This document shows, piece after piece, positions 33,069-48,359 of a stretch of DNA of 64,000 nt. Below the pieces are notes generated by a model. That model had not been told where the DNA came from. It was given only the letters and a program-made list of their open reading frames with translations, and did not search any database. Position numbers and translations under genes: made by a program. The stretch is from NCBI GenBank assembly GCA_018417955.1, contig JACTVC010000018.1, positions 1,156,864 to 1,220,863 on the forward strand, written 5' to 3'. Each line of letters starts with the position of its first letter. Position 1 is the stretch's first letter. Source of the DNA: Laccaria trichodermophora (Eukaryota; Basidiomycota; Agaricomycetes; Agaricales; Hydnangiaceae).

Positions 33069-34666
33069 TTAAAATTGTGCTCCCCCCTTGGATAAGGGTG
33101 AATCATCCTTCAAAAGACGAAAGACGCGGTGGGCACGATCATACTCGGATTTGAATTCCATCGCACCGTTCACGATAGAATCGAACACGAGTTTGAACTT
33201 ATGATCCTCTGAATCTTGGGAGGGTGCCGAGTTCGCTGTAGGAGGCGGCTTGCTTGTTAATTCTTTGAGAAGCGCACTGTAGTCCTTTTTTCTCCGTTGA
33301 GAATATGGGTCTTTCGACGCGGTAAATGCCCGGACCGTGTTGAGTGCGGATACAGGGGAGCAGAAGGTGAGAGACCCATTAGGGTTGACGTTTAGCATGA
33401 TAACTTCGTTTATTTCGTGAGTTTGGTGCGCCGTGAGTTTGGTTATTTTGAAAGTAAAGAGGTCGTTTTGAGCTTTGGGCGTCGCCCGATAAGCTGTTAG
33501 TTCAGCAGAAGAAAAATCTTGGCCCGTTGAATACTGGGTATCAGCCTGTTCTAAGGAGATGTCGGACAAAGAGCTCTGCGCCATTGCTCTCAACATGGGG
33601 AGTTGTAACAAATTGTTCCTCAGGATGATGGCGAGCTGCGGACTGATGATGTAGAGGCGATGTGCACCCGATTCTCCCATGATAAGACCTTCCCAAAGTC
33701 CAAACCCGTTGCTACCCAGCACAAACTCTTCTCCGTCCGCAGCCTCGCAAATGCCCAAGAAGTAGGTGTTTGATATGCTTTCATATTCCATGGCATGCCA
33801 ATTCTCAAAGTCGGCGTCGACTTGGGTTCTGAGAATCATTTCCGCCAATTTTGCATGCCCGTATTTCTTTTTAAGTTCCTCTGCGGTGGAAATGATAGCG
33901 TGGTGGGGGGTATCAAGATAGTAACGCATGCCAAATAGCCACACGTCAAAATCGTGTTCAAAGCCTTTTTTCTCTTTTTTACGAATCCAGGCAGCGAGAG
34001 GCGCGTTTTCTGGGTGGTCCTGCGAAAAATACGAGGCAACTTGTGTAGCTTTGCGATAGTGCATTAAAAATATGAATTTGCGCAATGTTTCGAGTTGCTT
34101 TCTTTTAATGGTGATTTCCCTCTGGGGGCGAGCGTCGTGGATTTGATTGATGAGGTGGGCGGCTTTAGCTTCCAGCTCGGAGAATTTTTCTTCGATGTAA
34201 TTGACGTTGGTGGGGTCTCCGACATCTTTGTAGAGGTTCATCTCCCCGTATGCCTTCCCAGCAGGACGACGGTCCAGAACCCCCTTGTCAACATCGTAGA
34301 ATGAGATCGTATCGATCTCTGGTACTGCTGGAACGGGCAGAGGTGCTTCCCCAGCGTATAGCTAGCTGGGTAGATGGTGGTATTGCGGTGTCTATCTACT
34401 ACATGTGATGCCTATATGTAGTGTGCACGTGACCACGCTCTGGATCCTGGAATCCCTATTCCACTGCACTCCCAGCCTTCTTGGCTGCTTTGTAGGCTTG
34501 TCGCTTCTGATCCCTCCTGATCGTATCACGATTGAGCAGAAGAATGCGCTAACGTATCATAGAGCACGCACGTTTTTGCCACCGAATCCTCAGGTTGGAA
34601 TCGACGTAGAATGAAGCGTGGAATGTAATGTTGGTACTGATCTTTGAATACTCTTGGGGTACTCAT
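33069..34666 (-). CDS. DUF4238 domain protein
   Basis: 479-residue protein of the DUF4238 family (function unknown, common and multi-copy in fungi). Three exons: 34666-34572, 34516-34465 and 34361-33069, phases consistent. The N-terminus has the diagnostic QHYIPRFILRRF, then RDQKRQAYKAAKK, ISFYDVDKG with RRPAGKAYGE-NLYKD, and IEEKFSELE. The middle has LRKFIFLMHYRKA, followed by FGMRYYLDTPHHAI and FLGICEAADGEEFVLG-NGFGL. The C-terminal part carries ISPQLAIILRN. It looks intact. The long third exon also has an internal ATG (34241), but the upstream exons carry the most conserved motif, so the start at 34666 is preferred. Confidence 0.88.
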
Positions 34667-35183
34667 GGTGGTTCGGTCTCAAAGGTGGGATGTTCCAGCG
34701 CTCAGCGCCCATGACTCATGAACGACAGGCGCTTAGCCGTCAACAAGAACAAAGTGGCCTCATCTTAGTCGAAAGGGTCAGGGAGGCCTGAGAGGGAAGG
34801 GAGAGCCGAAAGAGTCAGATGACTGCTAAAATTGAATATTATATTGATCGCTCACCTTCCTCACTGAAGGCAGTGAAGCTACGGTCTACCTCCAAGTTGA
34901 ACCTTAAACGTTAAGCGCTAATCGATAATTTTCCATGTGAGCGGCGAGTGCTGCGATCTTTCGGCGTTGTTCAAGAATCAAATTTCGTTGTAACCATTGA
35001 TAACTCGTTTAGCGTGCTTTCCCGTGTGTGTAGCTCCAGAAATGAAGCATCAAGTGAAAAAGACTGACGAATCTTTGGTGCTAACATTTGACACGTGAAA
35101 TTTCTATGTAGGCACGCGACAACTATCCCACGCACGTTTCATCTCTCCCATAACGTCCAAACGTATTTAGCTCGCTGCCAACG
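34667..35183. promoter_or_regulatory. Divergent intergenic region
   Basis: 516 bp between the starts of the DUF4238 gene (minus) and the RRT8-like gene (plus), presumably carrying both promoters. No specific elements assigned. Confidence 0.4.
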
Positions 35184-36455
35184 ATGGCCAGCGGTCCCGA
35201 GGCGCAAGGTGCCCTCTTTGACAGGCCTATTGAAGACCGTGACGTCCCACAACATCTAGCGCGAGCGACGTTCCGCATGGACTTTCCCCCATCCTATGTT
35301 ATTGTTGGCGTTTACAGGCTATGTACGGACAAGAACCTCTATAAACCAGCTTGGGACAAGTGTAAGCACGCGGCGAGGCGCGGGGCAATTGTTGGCATCG
35401 TCTGGGTGCGTATCTCTGTTGTTCTTGTTCTTGTCTTGTACCGTGACTAAATAGCTTTGAAGGCTACCCTTACCTTTGGCATCCAGAGGAAGATTATAGA
35501 GATTTTCCTAGCAAAGTACATAAACTTCTGACCTTTTAGACCTTAGCTGACGTTCATTAGTTCGCCACGCATCACTGGCTTGTCAAATGACACGATGTTC
35601 GGGTATAAAATACCCTTCAACATCCATACCTGTTCGTTTCTTCTCCTTTCATTTCCTCACTCTTCTTGTTTGACTTTGCCACAGACGCCGCGGTCCTCTT
35701 CCTCGGCTCTCAACTGACTCAAATACTTCGCTTCTTCCTTGCCCGCAATATGCGCATCGCGCGAGACAGGGCATGGGACCAAACTGTCGCATCAAGAGGT
35801 AAAGGGCCCGACTTTTGGCGCCCATACGTAGAAGAGTGGGAACACCCGCCTGTAGTTCAGAGATCGGAGTTGGTGAAGCGTTGGTTTGGTGGGTGGTTTG
35901 GCCTTTTTGTGATTAAACGTGGTATGTTCGGTTTTGTTCTGTCTTAATTATACAGGGTAGCTCATCATGGAGATAGTCATCCTGATACCCTTCAATTTCT
36001 ACCCATTCATTGGAATCCTCATCTCGGCGTGGTTTAAGGCGCTGGGAACTGGTCATATACTACACAGACGTGTACGTGCTCACCCACCCATCCGCTCCAT
36101 CCTTGATCCCTCAACCCCGTGCAGTACTTCGAAGCGAAGAATATGACAGAGGATCAAATCTCGGTGTTTATAGAAGAAAGGAAGTGGGAATACCGCTGTC
36201 CGTCGTCGTCTTTCGTTCTCTTCTTACTCCCCAACTGACACCGATCTAGCATTCGGATTCGCCGCTGCCCTTCTCGAGGGTCTCCCAATCATTGGACTGG
36301 TGTTCACCATCTCCAACCGTGTTGGTGCAGCTATGTGGGCTCACGGTAAGTGCGTTTACTGCACAAGAGAGACGATCTAAAGATTGATTTTTGTAGATCT
36401 TGAGAAGAGACAACATTTCGTAGCAGAAGGCGGCTTGACGTCGAAGAAAGACTGA
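35184..36455 (+). CDS. RRT8/EI24-like multi-pass membrane protein
   Basis: 301 residues from eight exons: 35184-35405, 35463-35515, 35561-35631, 35685-35921, 35977-36071, 36125-36197, 36250-36345 and 36397-36455. Hydrophobic helices alternate with charged loops (RNMRIARDRAWDQTVASRG, FWRPYVEEWEHPP). The C-terminal block FGFAAALLEGLPIIGLVF-TISNRVGAAMWAHDLEK matches fungal LDS/RRT8 outer-spore-wall family and EI24-domain proteins. That family affects spore-wall or lipid-droplet processes; the role here is inferred. The acceptor at 35976 is preferred because nearer AGs create a stop or a 25-bp intron. Confidence 0.72.
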
Positions 36456-37079
36456 AATATGCTTGTATGGGTTCATTGTACGACTAAAAGACATTCTTGT
36501 CCGGAGACTCAAGTGAAGCATGATCATGAGAACCCTGTACTCCTCATTGGATTGCACGTTGCCTCCTCAAGGTCACCTGTTTACGACAGGGCGAATGCAC
36601 TTCCAGACACATAACGCCTCCGACCAGCGAGGCCGACGGAACAAGTTACTGAATATGAAATCCTTGCTCGTCGGGCGAGGAGTCTGGAATCAGACTCCCA
36701 GGGAATTGAGTGATGCAGCTGAAGCTTGAGCTTAAGGGTGCGCTTGCAAGAGAGGTGAGTGGTGAACAGGCCGCATGTAAGGTGTTGATCATGTGGTCTT
36801 GGGGCCTGAGTACTGAGTACTGAGCGCTGAGCTTCCTCATATATCGCGGTTGATCCGACGATGAACTGCGTCTTGGATTGTAGGGGTGTGACGGATGTGA
36901 TGTCCGAAGCCGAAGTGTCGGAGTTAACATCACGTCGTATCGATCCTTCTAGTGAGTGCCTCATGTTCACTCACTCTTTTCGAGGTAAGCTACCCTCCCA
37001 CTCTAATCAGATTCCGGGTTCTACAAGCTGATTTATCTACTTTTCATCTCATCGACTCCAGGCACTTGACTTGACTCGA
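36456..37079. other. Intergenic region with a probable 5'-UTR intron of the next gene
   Basis: A GTAAGC donor near 36986 and a CTCCAG acceptor at about 37061 would remove a 5'-UTR intron ahead of the ATG at 37080. Minus-strand frames in 36581-36970 have no recognisable features. Confidence 0.4.
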
Positions 37080-38248
37080 ATGGCGGTGGATACGTCAAAC
37101 GCACATCCCTCCAGGCAAAACGGAGTTCCACAGGTTCCAAGACGCTCGGGCACCTCTAAGACCGACACAATGCTCGCAGTATCCGACACCGTTGTCTCGA
37201 CGCTGAAAAATGTCGGAACATTGAGTGGGTTACCATTTATCCAAGAGGCAGCCTCAGTGGCTCTTACAATCCTTGAGATCCTTCAGGTATCGCTCAATTA
37301 TGCTTTGTTTCTCAACCGGACGCTGACGTGGCAATTCCCTGTAGAATGTTCGGCAGAACAAGGACGATTTTTTCCGATTAGCGAATGATGCGTGTGAGAT
37401 AACGTACGCGGCGGCTCTCATGTGCAATGAATATGGGAAAAAGCATCAACCAATTTCGGAATCGACGGAGGGAGATTTGAAAGAGCTCGTGAGGTCACTT
37501 TCTACACCATCCGCTCCAATCCGCGCCTAATTTTTGTTTATGCGAAGGAAATTGAAGAACATTGAACAATACGCTAACGAGAGCGCCCGACGCAAATGGT
37601 ACTGGAGGTTGGCACTTAACAAATCTGACAAGAGCACGATCGCTGCGTATCGTCAGGACCTCAATAGTTCAGTTTCCCTCTTCGGGGTACGTTTTACACC
37701 ATCCAACTAACCATATAATCTCACTGCGTGGTTTGATTTCGCCTAGTTCCAATCCCATCTGACCATCCGTGAGGCAGTCGCAAAACTCGAACAACAGAGT
37801 GCAAAAATCGAACAACAACAAATCAAAATTTTAAAAGAATTGAAGGATCAAGAGGTCCGAAGATCCGAAGAGGCGAGGGCCACAACTTTGTTGGGAAAAG
37901 AAGAAGCACCGAAGGCGTGGCAGAGTGTGACTCCAGGTTCTGGAAGCCGATCTGTCTCGCCCCTCCGAATCAATCAGAACGTTTGGGGCCTCCGTCATAC
38001 CGACTTTGTTGAATCCCCGACTTCTCAAATCTCTTTTACCTCCATCGCTGGGAATAAGACGAAAACGAATAATTCTACGACGATTACGAATAACAATTCT
38101 GGGAATACCCGCACTACGACGATCTCGGATTCGAACAATGACAATTCGGTTCGACATTATGGTGCGTTCGTTCACTTTTGAGGTAAAGTATTCAAATAAT
38201 TTGAGCTTTGATGTTATAGGGAATCACCGCCGTGGGTCAAGGAGGTAA
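37080..38248 (+). CDS. MLKL-NTD-like/HeLo-like protein with Asn/Thr-rich tail
   Basis: 312 residues from exons 37080-37286, 37345-37493, 37548-37686, 37747-38161 and 38220-38248. Residues about 30-150 (VVSTLKNVGTLSGLPFIQEA, LTILEILQ-NVRQNKDDF-LANDACEITYAA) have the pattern of the N-terminal helical-bundle domain often found on agaricomycete NLR-like and kinase proteins and related to MLKL/HeLo membrane-permeabilising bundles. A coiled coil follows (VAKLEQQSAKIEQQQIKILK). The tail is a low-complexity N/T/S tract (NNSTTITNNNSGNTRTTT) with two near-repeats. There is no NB-ARC or kinase domain, so it could be a stand-alone executioner or regulator. The domain call is by pattern and the death role is inference. 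A GGT-ATC frame read-through would give a different C-terminus. Confidence 0.65.
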
Positions 38249-38563
38249 CAAGAACACGCCCCATTCCAGTCTTATCTTTCGGTGTTTCCATTTCAACCTG
38301 GCAGCGTATTACCTACTATTAATTACGCAGAAATATAGAGAAGTCAGGAATTACCATTAGAGTTGGTTTGTGCACCGCTGGGGCTCTATCTACTACAGGC
38401 ATTCGAGGTCTGCAGATACGCGTCAACAGGTTCCGTTGGTGTCTTTCAAAAGCGTATAGTGTAGTCGTAAATAATTGTAGAGAGATATTTCTTCCAATTG
38501 ACCAGAAGGGCGTACTTGGGAATATCTGTTTTGCTTGCAGACAAAAAATATCAACAATATATA
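38249..38563. other. Intergenic region
   Basis: 315 bp between the preceding gene and the tRNA. No feature recognised beyond short frames. Confidence 0.4.
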
Positions 38564-38665
38564 TGAGTCGACCCAGGTTCGAACTGAGGACCTTCTGTGT
38601 AACCCTAACCGGACATAGCAGTTGTAATGTTAGACAGATGCGATAACCAACTACGCCATCGACCC
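38564..38665 (-). tRNA. tRNA-Val (AAC) with intron
   Basis: The minus strand folds as a cloverleaf: acceptor GGGTCGA with TCGACTC (one G-U), D-arm with TAGTTGGTTATCGC, anticodon stem TCTGT/ACAGA with loop CTAACAC (anticodon AAC), and T-arm CTCAG-TTCGAAC-CTGGG. An intron of about 28 nt follows the base 3' of the anticodon and contains GGTTAG, able to pair with the anticodon loop as usual for nuclear tRNA introns. No CCA is encoded. Confidence 0.9.
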
Positions 38666-38712
38666 TGCTTTGGGCTTTTGGCCATCTATTTGAGGTTGTT
38701 TCACTTGTGACC

Positions 38713-39927
38713 CTCAGTAAAAACGAAAGTCAAGTCAAGTCATGGACCTCTCGCAAGAAGGTCATGTGAAGTCATGTTAGGTCATTCAAAGTCATGTGGC
38801 GCTCGGGGATTGCTCAGGGATGTATTTGCTATGGGTTCACAGTCTGACTGAAGTCAAGGAATAGTCAACTACATGCTGCGTCGTAGTCTAGTCCTTGTCA
38901 ACTGAATCACATATTGCCGTTGTCTTCTTGGAACTTGGAAGTACAAGACAATTTGTTCAAGTCCATTGAAACTCCGACATCAGCTGATCATGACAGCGTG
39001 AAAATCCTGTTCTTCCCAAGTTCTTCTCCCCCCATATCGACGTCGAGAGGTCTAATTCACAAGTCGACGGGCGCCCTCCTTCCTTCTGCGATGAACAGCC
39101 TCCTCCCATCCACAATGAGTGGCCTCCTCTCCTAACGGATGGCCTTACCAATGGCCTCCTTTCTCGATGACGAACGGTCTTCGCATGGTCTCCTCCATCA
39201 ACGTCTTCTCCCTCGATGAATGGTATCTGCTTGATTAACCGTCTTTCCTCGCTGTCCTCAATGAACTGTCTTCCCTCGCTGAATAGTCCCTTGACGAACT
39301 GTCTCTTTCCTTGATGAACTGCCCCTCCCTTGATGAAAGGGCTCTCGGCCTTCCCTCTACCTTGATGAACGGTCTGCTCGGCCTCCCCCGACTTCACGGT
39401 TTCCTCCCTCCTTTGACAAACGGCCTCTTCTCCGACACTCGAGGTTCACCATTAGGAGATGAGAGTTTGGACTCTAAGTGGTTGATTCACGCTAGAAGGA
39501 GCCTACATATAGCATAGTCAGGACTCGGTATGCTTCCAGAATCAATGATATTACATTAACATGACTCCGAAGTGGTGCTGAGAATACTGCTACCTGAGGT
39601 TGTGAAGAGAAATACACGACTAATGTATGTCATTCAAATGACCTGAGCATGACGGGAGTGAGACTATTATATGACTGTAGCATAACTATGTTCTGACTTT
39701 TATTTGACTATGAAAGGACTATGAAAAGATAACTACATGACTACCAAATGACTGTAACCTACAGATGGTGGGAATTAACAGACAAGACCACACGACTTAA
39801 CACGACTTGGCGAAGTCAACTCGAAGTCAAAATTTTGTAAAAAAGACTGCTTTTAGTCATGTCGTGCATTTTCGTGTAGTAGCGTGACTACCATATGACC
39901 AAGACCTGACGAATCGTTTTTACTGAG
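38713..39927. mobile_element. Probable 1.2-kb TIR element rich in GTCA motifs
   Basis: CTCAGTAAAAACGA at 38713-38726 is repeated inverted at 39914-39927. Both subterminal regions are full of AGTCA/ATGAC/GTCATG words, absent from surrounding DNA. I found no clear target duplication and no transposase. The middle holds a degenerate tandem repeat. Confidence 0.5.
39080..39430. repeat. Degenerate tandem repeat (CTCGATGAACGGTCT-like, about 25-30 bp)
   Basis: More than ten imperfect copies of a TC-rich phrase of the form CCTTGATGAACGGTCT lie one after another. The minus-strand 146-residue frame across it is repetitive and basic/acidic; it is better explained by the repeat than by a gene. Confidence 0.6.
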
Positions 39928-40144
39928 AGTTGGTGCTAGCGAATTGTTGGCTCTGTGGAGATGTCCCATAAATTCAAGAAAGTATTTCACTACGCAAAAC
40001 ATACATACTTATGTCGACACCCTGGTTCCGACGAAGCCCTCACATATTGGGCATGATCAGACGCTGAGCGCGGCACCGAATGAAACGATCCAAGCACAGC
40101 CACCGATATTTTCTTATTAAGTATCTACTATCAAGTTCACCCAT

Positions 40145-41109
40145 ATGGCAAAGAAAGCTGCAGCCCGAAACCAAGCATCCAAATCCGAGTCGAAAAACGC
40201 CCATCTCTCTTTAGTTCTAGCGGCTGCTCATGCAGTTCTAGGTATTCTTCATCGGAACGATCTGCCCTGCGCAGTCTTTGGAAGTTTGGCGTGTAAGATG
40301 TACGGAAGCGTTCGGTGTCCCAAGGTGCGTCCCCTTTGGCTTCCAAGCCCCTGGCCTGAAACAGAGGGTAATAGGACGTAGATCTTCTCGTCTTTCCGCC
40401 ATACCAAACCGATACCCTTGCGGAGGACATCAAACGCCTCATCGTCGATAGCTCTCCCCGGCACTTCTTCCTCACACTCCCACGAGACCCCGCAGCAACG
40501 TACAGGATCCTCCACTTCCGCGAGCTTTATGGAGGCCCAGACTGTAAAGTCGACATCCTGATTCCGGGGATTATGCACCTACCCTCCATCCATAAGGGCC
40601 GCATTGTGTTCCGCGAGAACATTCCCTTGCTCCCTTTCGCTTTCATTCTTCTACACAAGCTACAAGGCTGGGATGACCATCGGAATTCAGAGGAAGCGCA
40701 CAAGAAGGGGAAGCAGCACCAGGACGCAGGCGATTTGAGGCGGATGATGGCGTTGGCGAGCACAGAGATTGGGACGGTAGAAATGACGGATGCGAGGGGG
40801 AAGCGCATAACGATATGGGATGACGAAGAATTGTTTGGAGAGGAATTTATGCGGTTAACGCGGGAGAGGGTGGTGCAATATTGCAAGGTGTTTCCGGATC
40901 GGAAGGATGGGTGGGAAGCTCTTGGATTTGAGACTGAAGGAGCCCTTGAGTTGAGAACGGGGGTATTGACGATTGTCGAAGCGGAGAAGGACTCTGAGTC
41001 ACCCCTTCGGACATCTTTGAACCTAGGGAGCCGCGAGGCGCCCCAATTTGAGGTTGAGGAGGCTATCGAGTTTCAACTGGGAGCCTTGACCATCGGCGAC
41101 GTGAAATAG
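40145..41109 (+). CDS. Nucleotidyltransferase-fold protein
   Basis: 304 residues from exons 40145-40324 and 40375-41109. The pattern FGSLACKMYGS-RCPKDVDLLV matches the hG[GS]...DhD nucleotidyltransferase signature, and KVDILIPG supplies the third acidic residue, so the metal-binding triad is present. A helical C-terminal part (PLLPFAFILLHKLQGWDDH) resembles that of agaricomycete proteins annotated only as nucleotidyl-transferase-like. The last about 70 residues are acidic with near-repeats (ELRTGVLTIVE, EFQLGALTIGD). Substrate unknown; could be an antitoxin-like or RNA-modifying enzyme, but nothing decides this. Confidence 0.75.
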
Positions 41110-41800
41110 ATTATGAGAGGTTACAAACATAGATAGGGAAGTGGGCCGTTGGATCGAGTAGAGATTGGCTTTGGGACAGAGCAGGAGTGATACCAGCTAA
41201 TATTTGAGTGTATCGTAACCTATGTACGCGTATGAGAATAAACCTGTCGAGGGGTAGAGGTTAGTGATAATAGATCTCTGGCTGTTGGCACAACGTATTG
41301 ACTTGCCGATAGCCCGTTCTCTACCCGGTCCCACATGATCGGCGTTTTGGGCTGTCCATCCTTTTCATTATTGCCATAACCTCATCAAGTTCACATTTTA
41401 TAGCTTTTCACAAAGGCAGTGAGGTCGAAAGATGAAGCGATCTTATTCATTTGTCATTTGGTACATGACGAGTTTCGCGGGATATCTACGTTCGCGTCTA
41501 AGTACCCTCATCTGAATCGGTCAGTGGCACTGCCCCGATTACCTCAAAATATGGGAGGTGTTGCCAATTCCAAGAGGGAAAAAGACAACTGGAAAGGTTG
41601 TGACGCAATGGACTGGAATGAATATGTATCTCCCAGCACGGATCAGTCTTCTTTTCGTTGGGGATGCTTAGGATCAACTTAGGATCGAGACGGATCGCGC
41701 TACGCTAAATATTATTACATCTACAATATTTGGACATCATTTCTTTTGAACTACGCAATAAACTACGGAAGAGTTCACAGTGACCCGGACTCAAAAAGTC
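41110..41800. other. Intergenic region between convergent genes
   Basis: About 690 bp; short frames only, no RNA gene or transposon ends seen. Confidence 0.45.
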
Positions 41801-44739
41801 CTAACCATCAGAGAACAGTGAAATCGGACGGTTCAAAGGTGCAGGCGACACATCAAATCCCGTAGACCTCTTTTGAGCAGCAAAATTCATGATAGGTGAC
41901 GGAGGAATAAACGGCTCATAAGTGTGAATCGGCGGGGAGCGATGGCGAATAAAGTTCGATGTGGTAGGAATTGGACTCAGAGGTACGAACCCCGGAGGGA
42001 AATTGTTGTCGTGAAGAACGGTGTGTATCTGATTAGGGGTCTGATTGGAGTACATTCCAGAATATATGTGGTTGGACGACTGTGGTAGAGGGGGAAGTGG
42101 TGGTGTCGTAGGCCTGTTGGCGTGCTCAGAGCTGAGAAGGACTGGGTCGACCACTGACTCCCTAGGAGCGCTTGCAGGAGATACCGACTGGAGCAAAACA
42201 ATTGTCAGACTAAGAAAGAAGCAGATAGTTAATTAAACATACCGGAGATTCGACGTCGATGTTGGGAACCCCTTCACGTTGGCTATTGGATCTCAACCAA
42301 TTTCTAGGGGATACAGCGCGTTCTGGAGCCGCGGTGGTCCGAGGCGGTTCACGACGAAGAGGTGATCGGGGAGCGGCATCTCTACCTCGCTTAAATTGCT
42401 CAACAGAAGCGCCATCTCGATCCACTCCAAAGTTTGGTAGAGGGGGTAGGTCATGTTTCTGTAGACGCGAGCCAGCACTCATACGTGGAGAGCGGGGCAC
42501 AGCGGTAGGTTCGGCTGTCTTGGGGCGCTAAAATGTAAAGCGAACAAGAGACCCTCAAATAAGAACGAGTATAAGATATACAAAAAATTAAATGGAACGA
42601 AATAACTGTCCAACCCTCTTCACTTCGAAAGGGGCAAAGGAAAGAGAAATCGAAAAGGTCAAAAAAAAGGAGGATTAGCGTACTTCGTTCAAAGTGTGCC
42701 CAGACTTTTTTCTCATACTTCCTGCGTACACCGAATTGGAAGCGGCGCCCTTCTGCTGCTTCGGGGCGGGGGATGTAGAACTTGGTGTCAGCGACCTAAG
42801 AATTTCCGAATTATGTGAGCGCCACTCGTCCACAATCTGCTCAGGCTGGGTTCTCGCGCGAGTCCGTCCACCCCGTCCCAAACTCTCACTTTCACGATCA
42901 CGGCTCTTGCCTCCTCGCCGTGCACGATTACTCTTCTCCTTCCCCTTGCCACGTGGGGGACTGACAAGATCGAGCTGTGAGATATGTGTAGATCCCATTG
43001 ATACCGTTGATATTGTCGGCACTTTGCCACGGATCATACTCCCAAAGACAGTTGCAGCGTCGTCGTCACGAGTATTCGCTTGGAAGCCTATGGTACCGTG
43101 CTTCATACCACCAGGGTAGGCATAATCGCGGATGACAGTCGCGGGTTCCCTTTGATTTTCTTCTGGATGGGTGATCTCTGCGCCGATGGGAGGGACTGGG
43201 TTACTCAATTCGTGAGGAGGAGGTAATAGAATTGAGTTGTTCTCGCCAAGGGTGGGGATGTATCCTTCAGGAGGCAGTACAATGGAGCGATGAGATATGC
43301 TGGGACTCCTGTTTCGTATTGAAATAGGACGGATTTCTGTGGGATCGTCGAGGTCGACAAAGGAGTGCGCGGCGGAAAGGAAAGCAGGGGCTCGTGGGAC
43401 GACGTTGATTTCTTCTGGTGAGCGAGCGAGCGATGGGTTAACATTGTGTTCAGGAATGGGCTGCGGTTGCGTTGATGGAACGCGGATGGGAAGTGGGCTG
43501 ACGACGGATGGTCGCGGAAGTGAAGGCGGGAAACGACCGGTATCTGGTACGTGATCGTACTGAACACTTTGAAAAATGTCAGAATGGCGAATAAATTGAA
43601 ATTAGTGGGTAAATCTCACGGAGTAGGTGAGCTTGGCCGTCTCGAGCGGCTCGTACTAAAACCGTTGGAGAAATGAGAATCAATGTGCAAAAACTGACTC
43701 AAACTTACGTTGCAGCTGAAGCAGCCCGTCTGGAGCGTGTAACGCTCGGTTCTCGTGGTTCACGTCTAACGGTCGAGGTCAGAATAGTTTATCACCAAGT
43801 TATAGACTCACATTGGAGGCCTAGCACGTTCAGGTGCGGACGGGACGCGTTCCATCACAGATGGTGCTCGATTCACAGGTGGCTGAATGGAAGCGGGGGA
43901 TTGATGAGAAGAAGGTACGACCTCAAACCTCTCGTCATCCCCCGTATCCACAGACTCATCATCTTCAATCTCCTCCTCAACCCTTCTCCCCCTCCTTTCA
44001 TCCGACAAGGCCATCATCCTTCCCCTTTCTAAACCCTCCTGGAAACCCATTCGTCTCCCTTCTGCCAACGCCTCTGATACAGCCTTTTCCTCTATTAATT
44101 TTCGAGCCCGCTCCCTATCTTTCATTGCTTGGTGTTCAGCTGCAACGCGTTGACGTTCAACGGTTTCGACGATTTCTTGGGCCCTGAATATTTCTAATCC
44201 ACGATCAGGGTAGGTATACGTCGCCGAATATCACCGCACTCACCTTTCTGCGCGACATCCAACTGCGCCTTGTACAGCCCCAGCTCTGTCTTCGTCTTTA
44301 GCAAATCCTGACCCAGCCTGGCCTTGGCATCATGTGCAGTTCTCAGATGAAGCAACAATTGACGCGCATGCCGCTCTGCTGCATCTGCGCGTGATGTTTC
44401 CTGCGTCAGGCGGTCATTCGTCAAGAGGAGAAGAGTAGAAATAGAATCTCCGGCTGGGTTTGAGCGGGTGTGGCGTGGATGCGAATCAGTCGGAGAAGAA
44501 TCGGCGGGATCTTGACGGCGATTGAGGTGATCTCTAAGTGCGTCCAAGCCGGGGAAGTGGTTGTGTGGGAGGGTGTTACGACGTCTTTTGGAAGGGGGAG
44601 GGGTAGAGCGGAGTCTGGGCTCGGGGAGGTTGGGGTTTAAGAGGTGTTCGGGGTGGTGACGACGGCTGGAAGTTGATGATCGAGATGATGAAGAGAGTTC
44701 GTCAGCGACGAGTTTTTCCAAGGCCTTTGCGGCAGACAT
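41801..44739 (-). CDS. Long coiled-coil, low-complexity protein of unknown function
   Basis: 841 residues from seven exons: 44739-44244, 44193-43812, 43765-43709, 43655-43620, 43566-42684, 42527-42243 and 42187-41801, all phase-consistent. The N-terminus (MSAAKALEKLVADE) is followed by Ser/Arg/Pro-rich sequence, then a charged coiled coil spanning the first intron (RHARQLLLHLRTAHDAKARL, IVETVERQRVAAEHQ, RARKLIEEKAVSEALAEG). The rest is basic, Ser/Pro-rich and disordered, with short patches such as LPPLPNFGVDRDG and a Pro-rich C-terminus. I do not recognise a named family. Two of the exons are short (36 and 57 nt) and easily missed. Confidence 0.75.

Positions 44740-48359
<3,620 letters not shown>

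Noticed and set aside
36581..36970. 129-residue minus-strand protein
   Set aside because: No signature and no splice partners, and it overlaps the probable promoter and 5'-UTR of the next gene.
38601..38630. CCCTAACC telomere-like word
   Set aside because: It is the intron of the tRNA-Val gene, pairing with the anticodon loop.
38957..39397. 146-residue repetitive protein on the minus strand
   Set aside because: Explained by the degenerate tandem repeat inside the TIR element.
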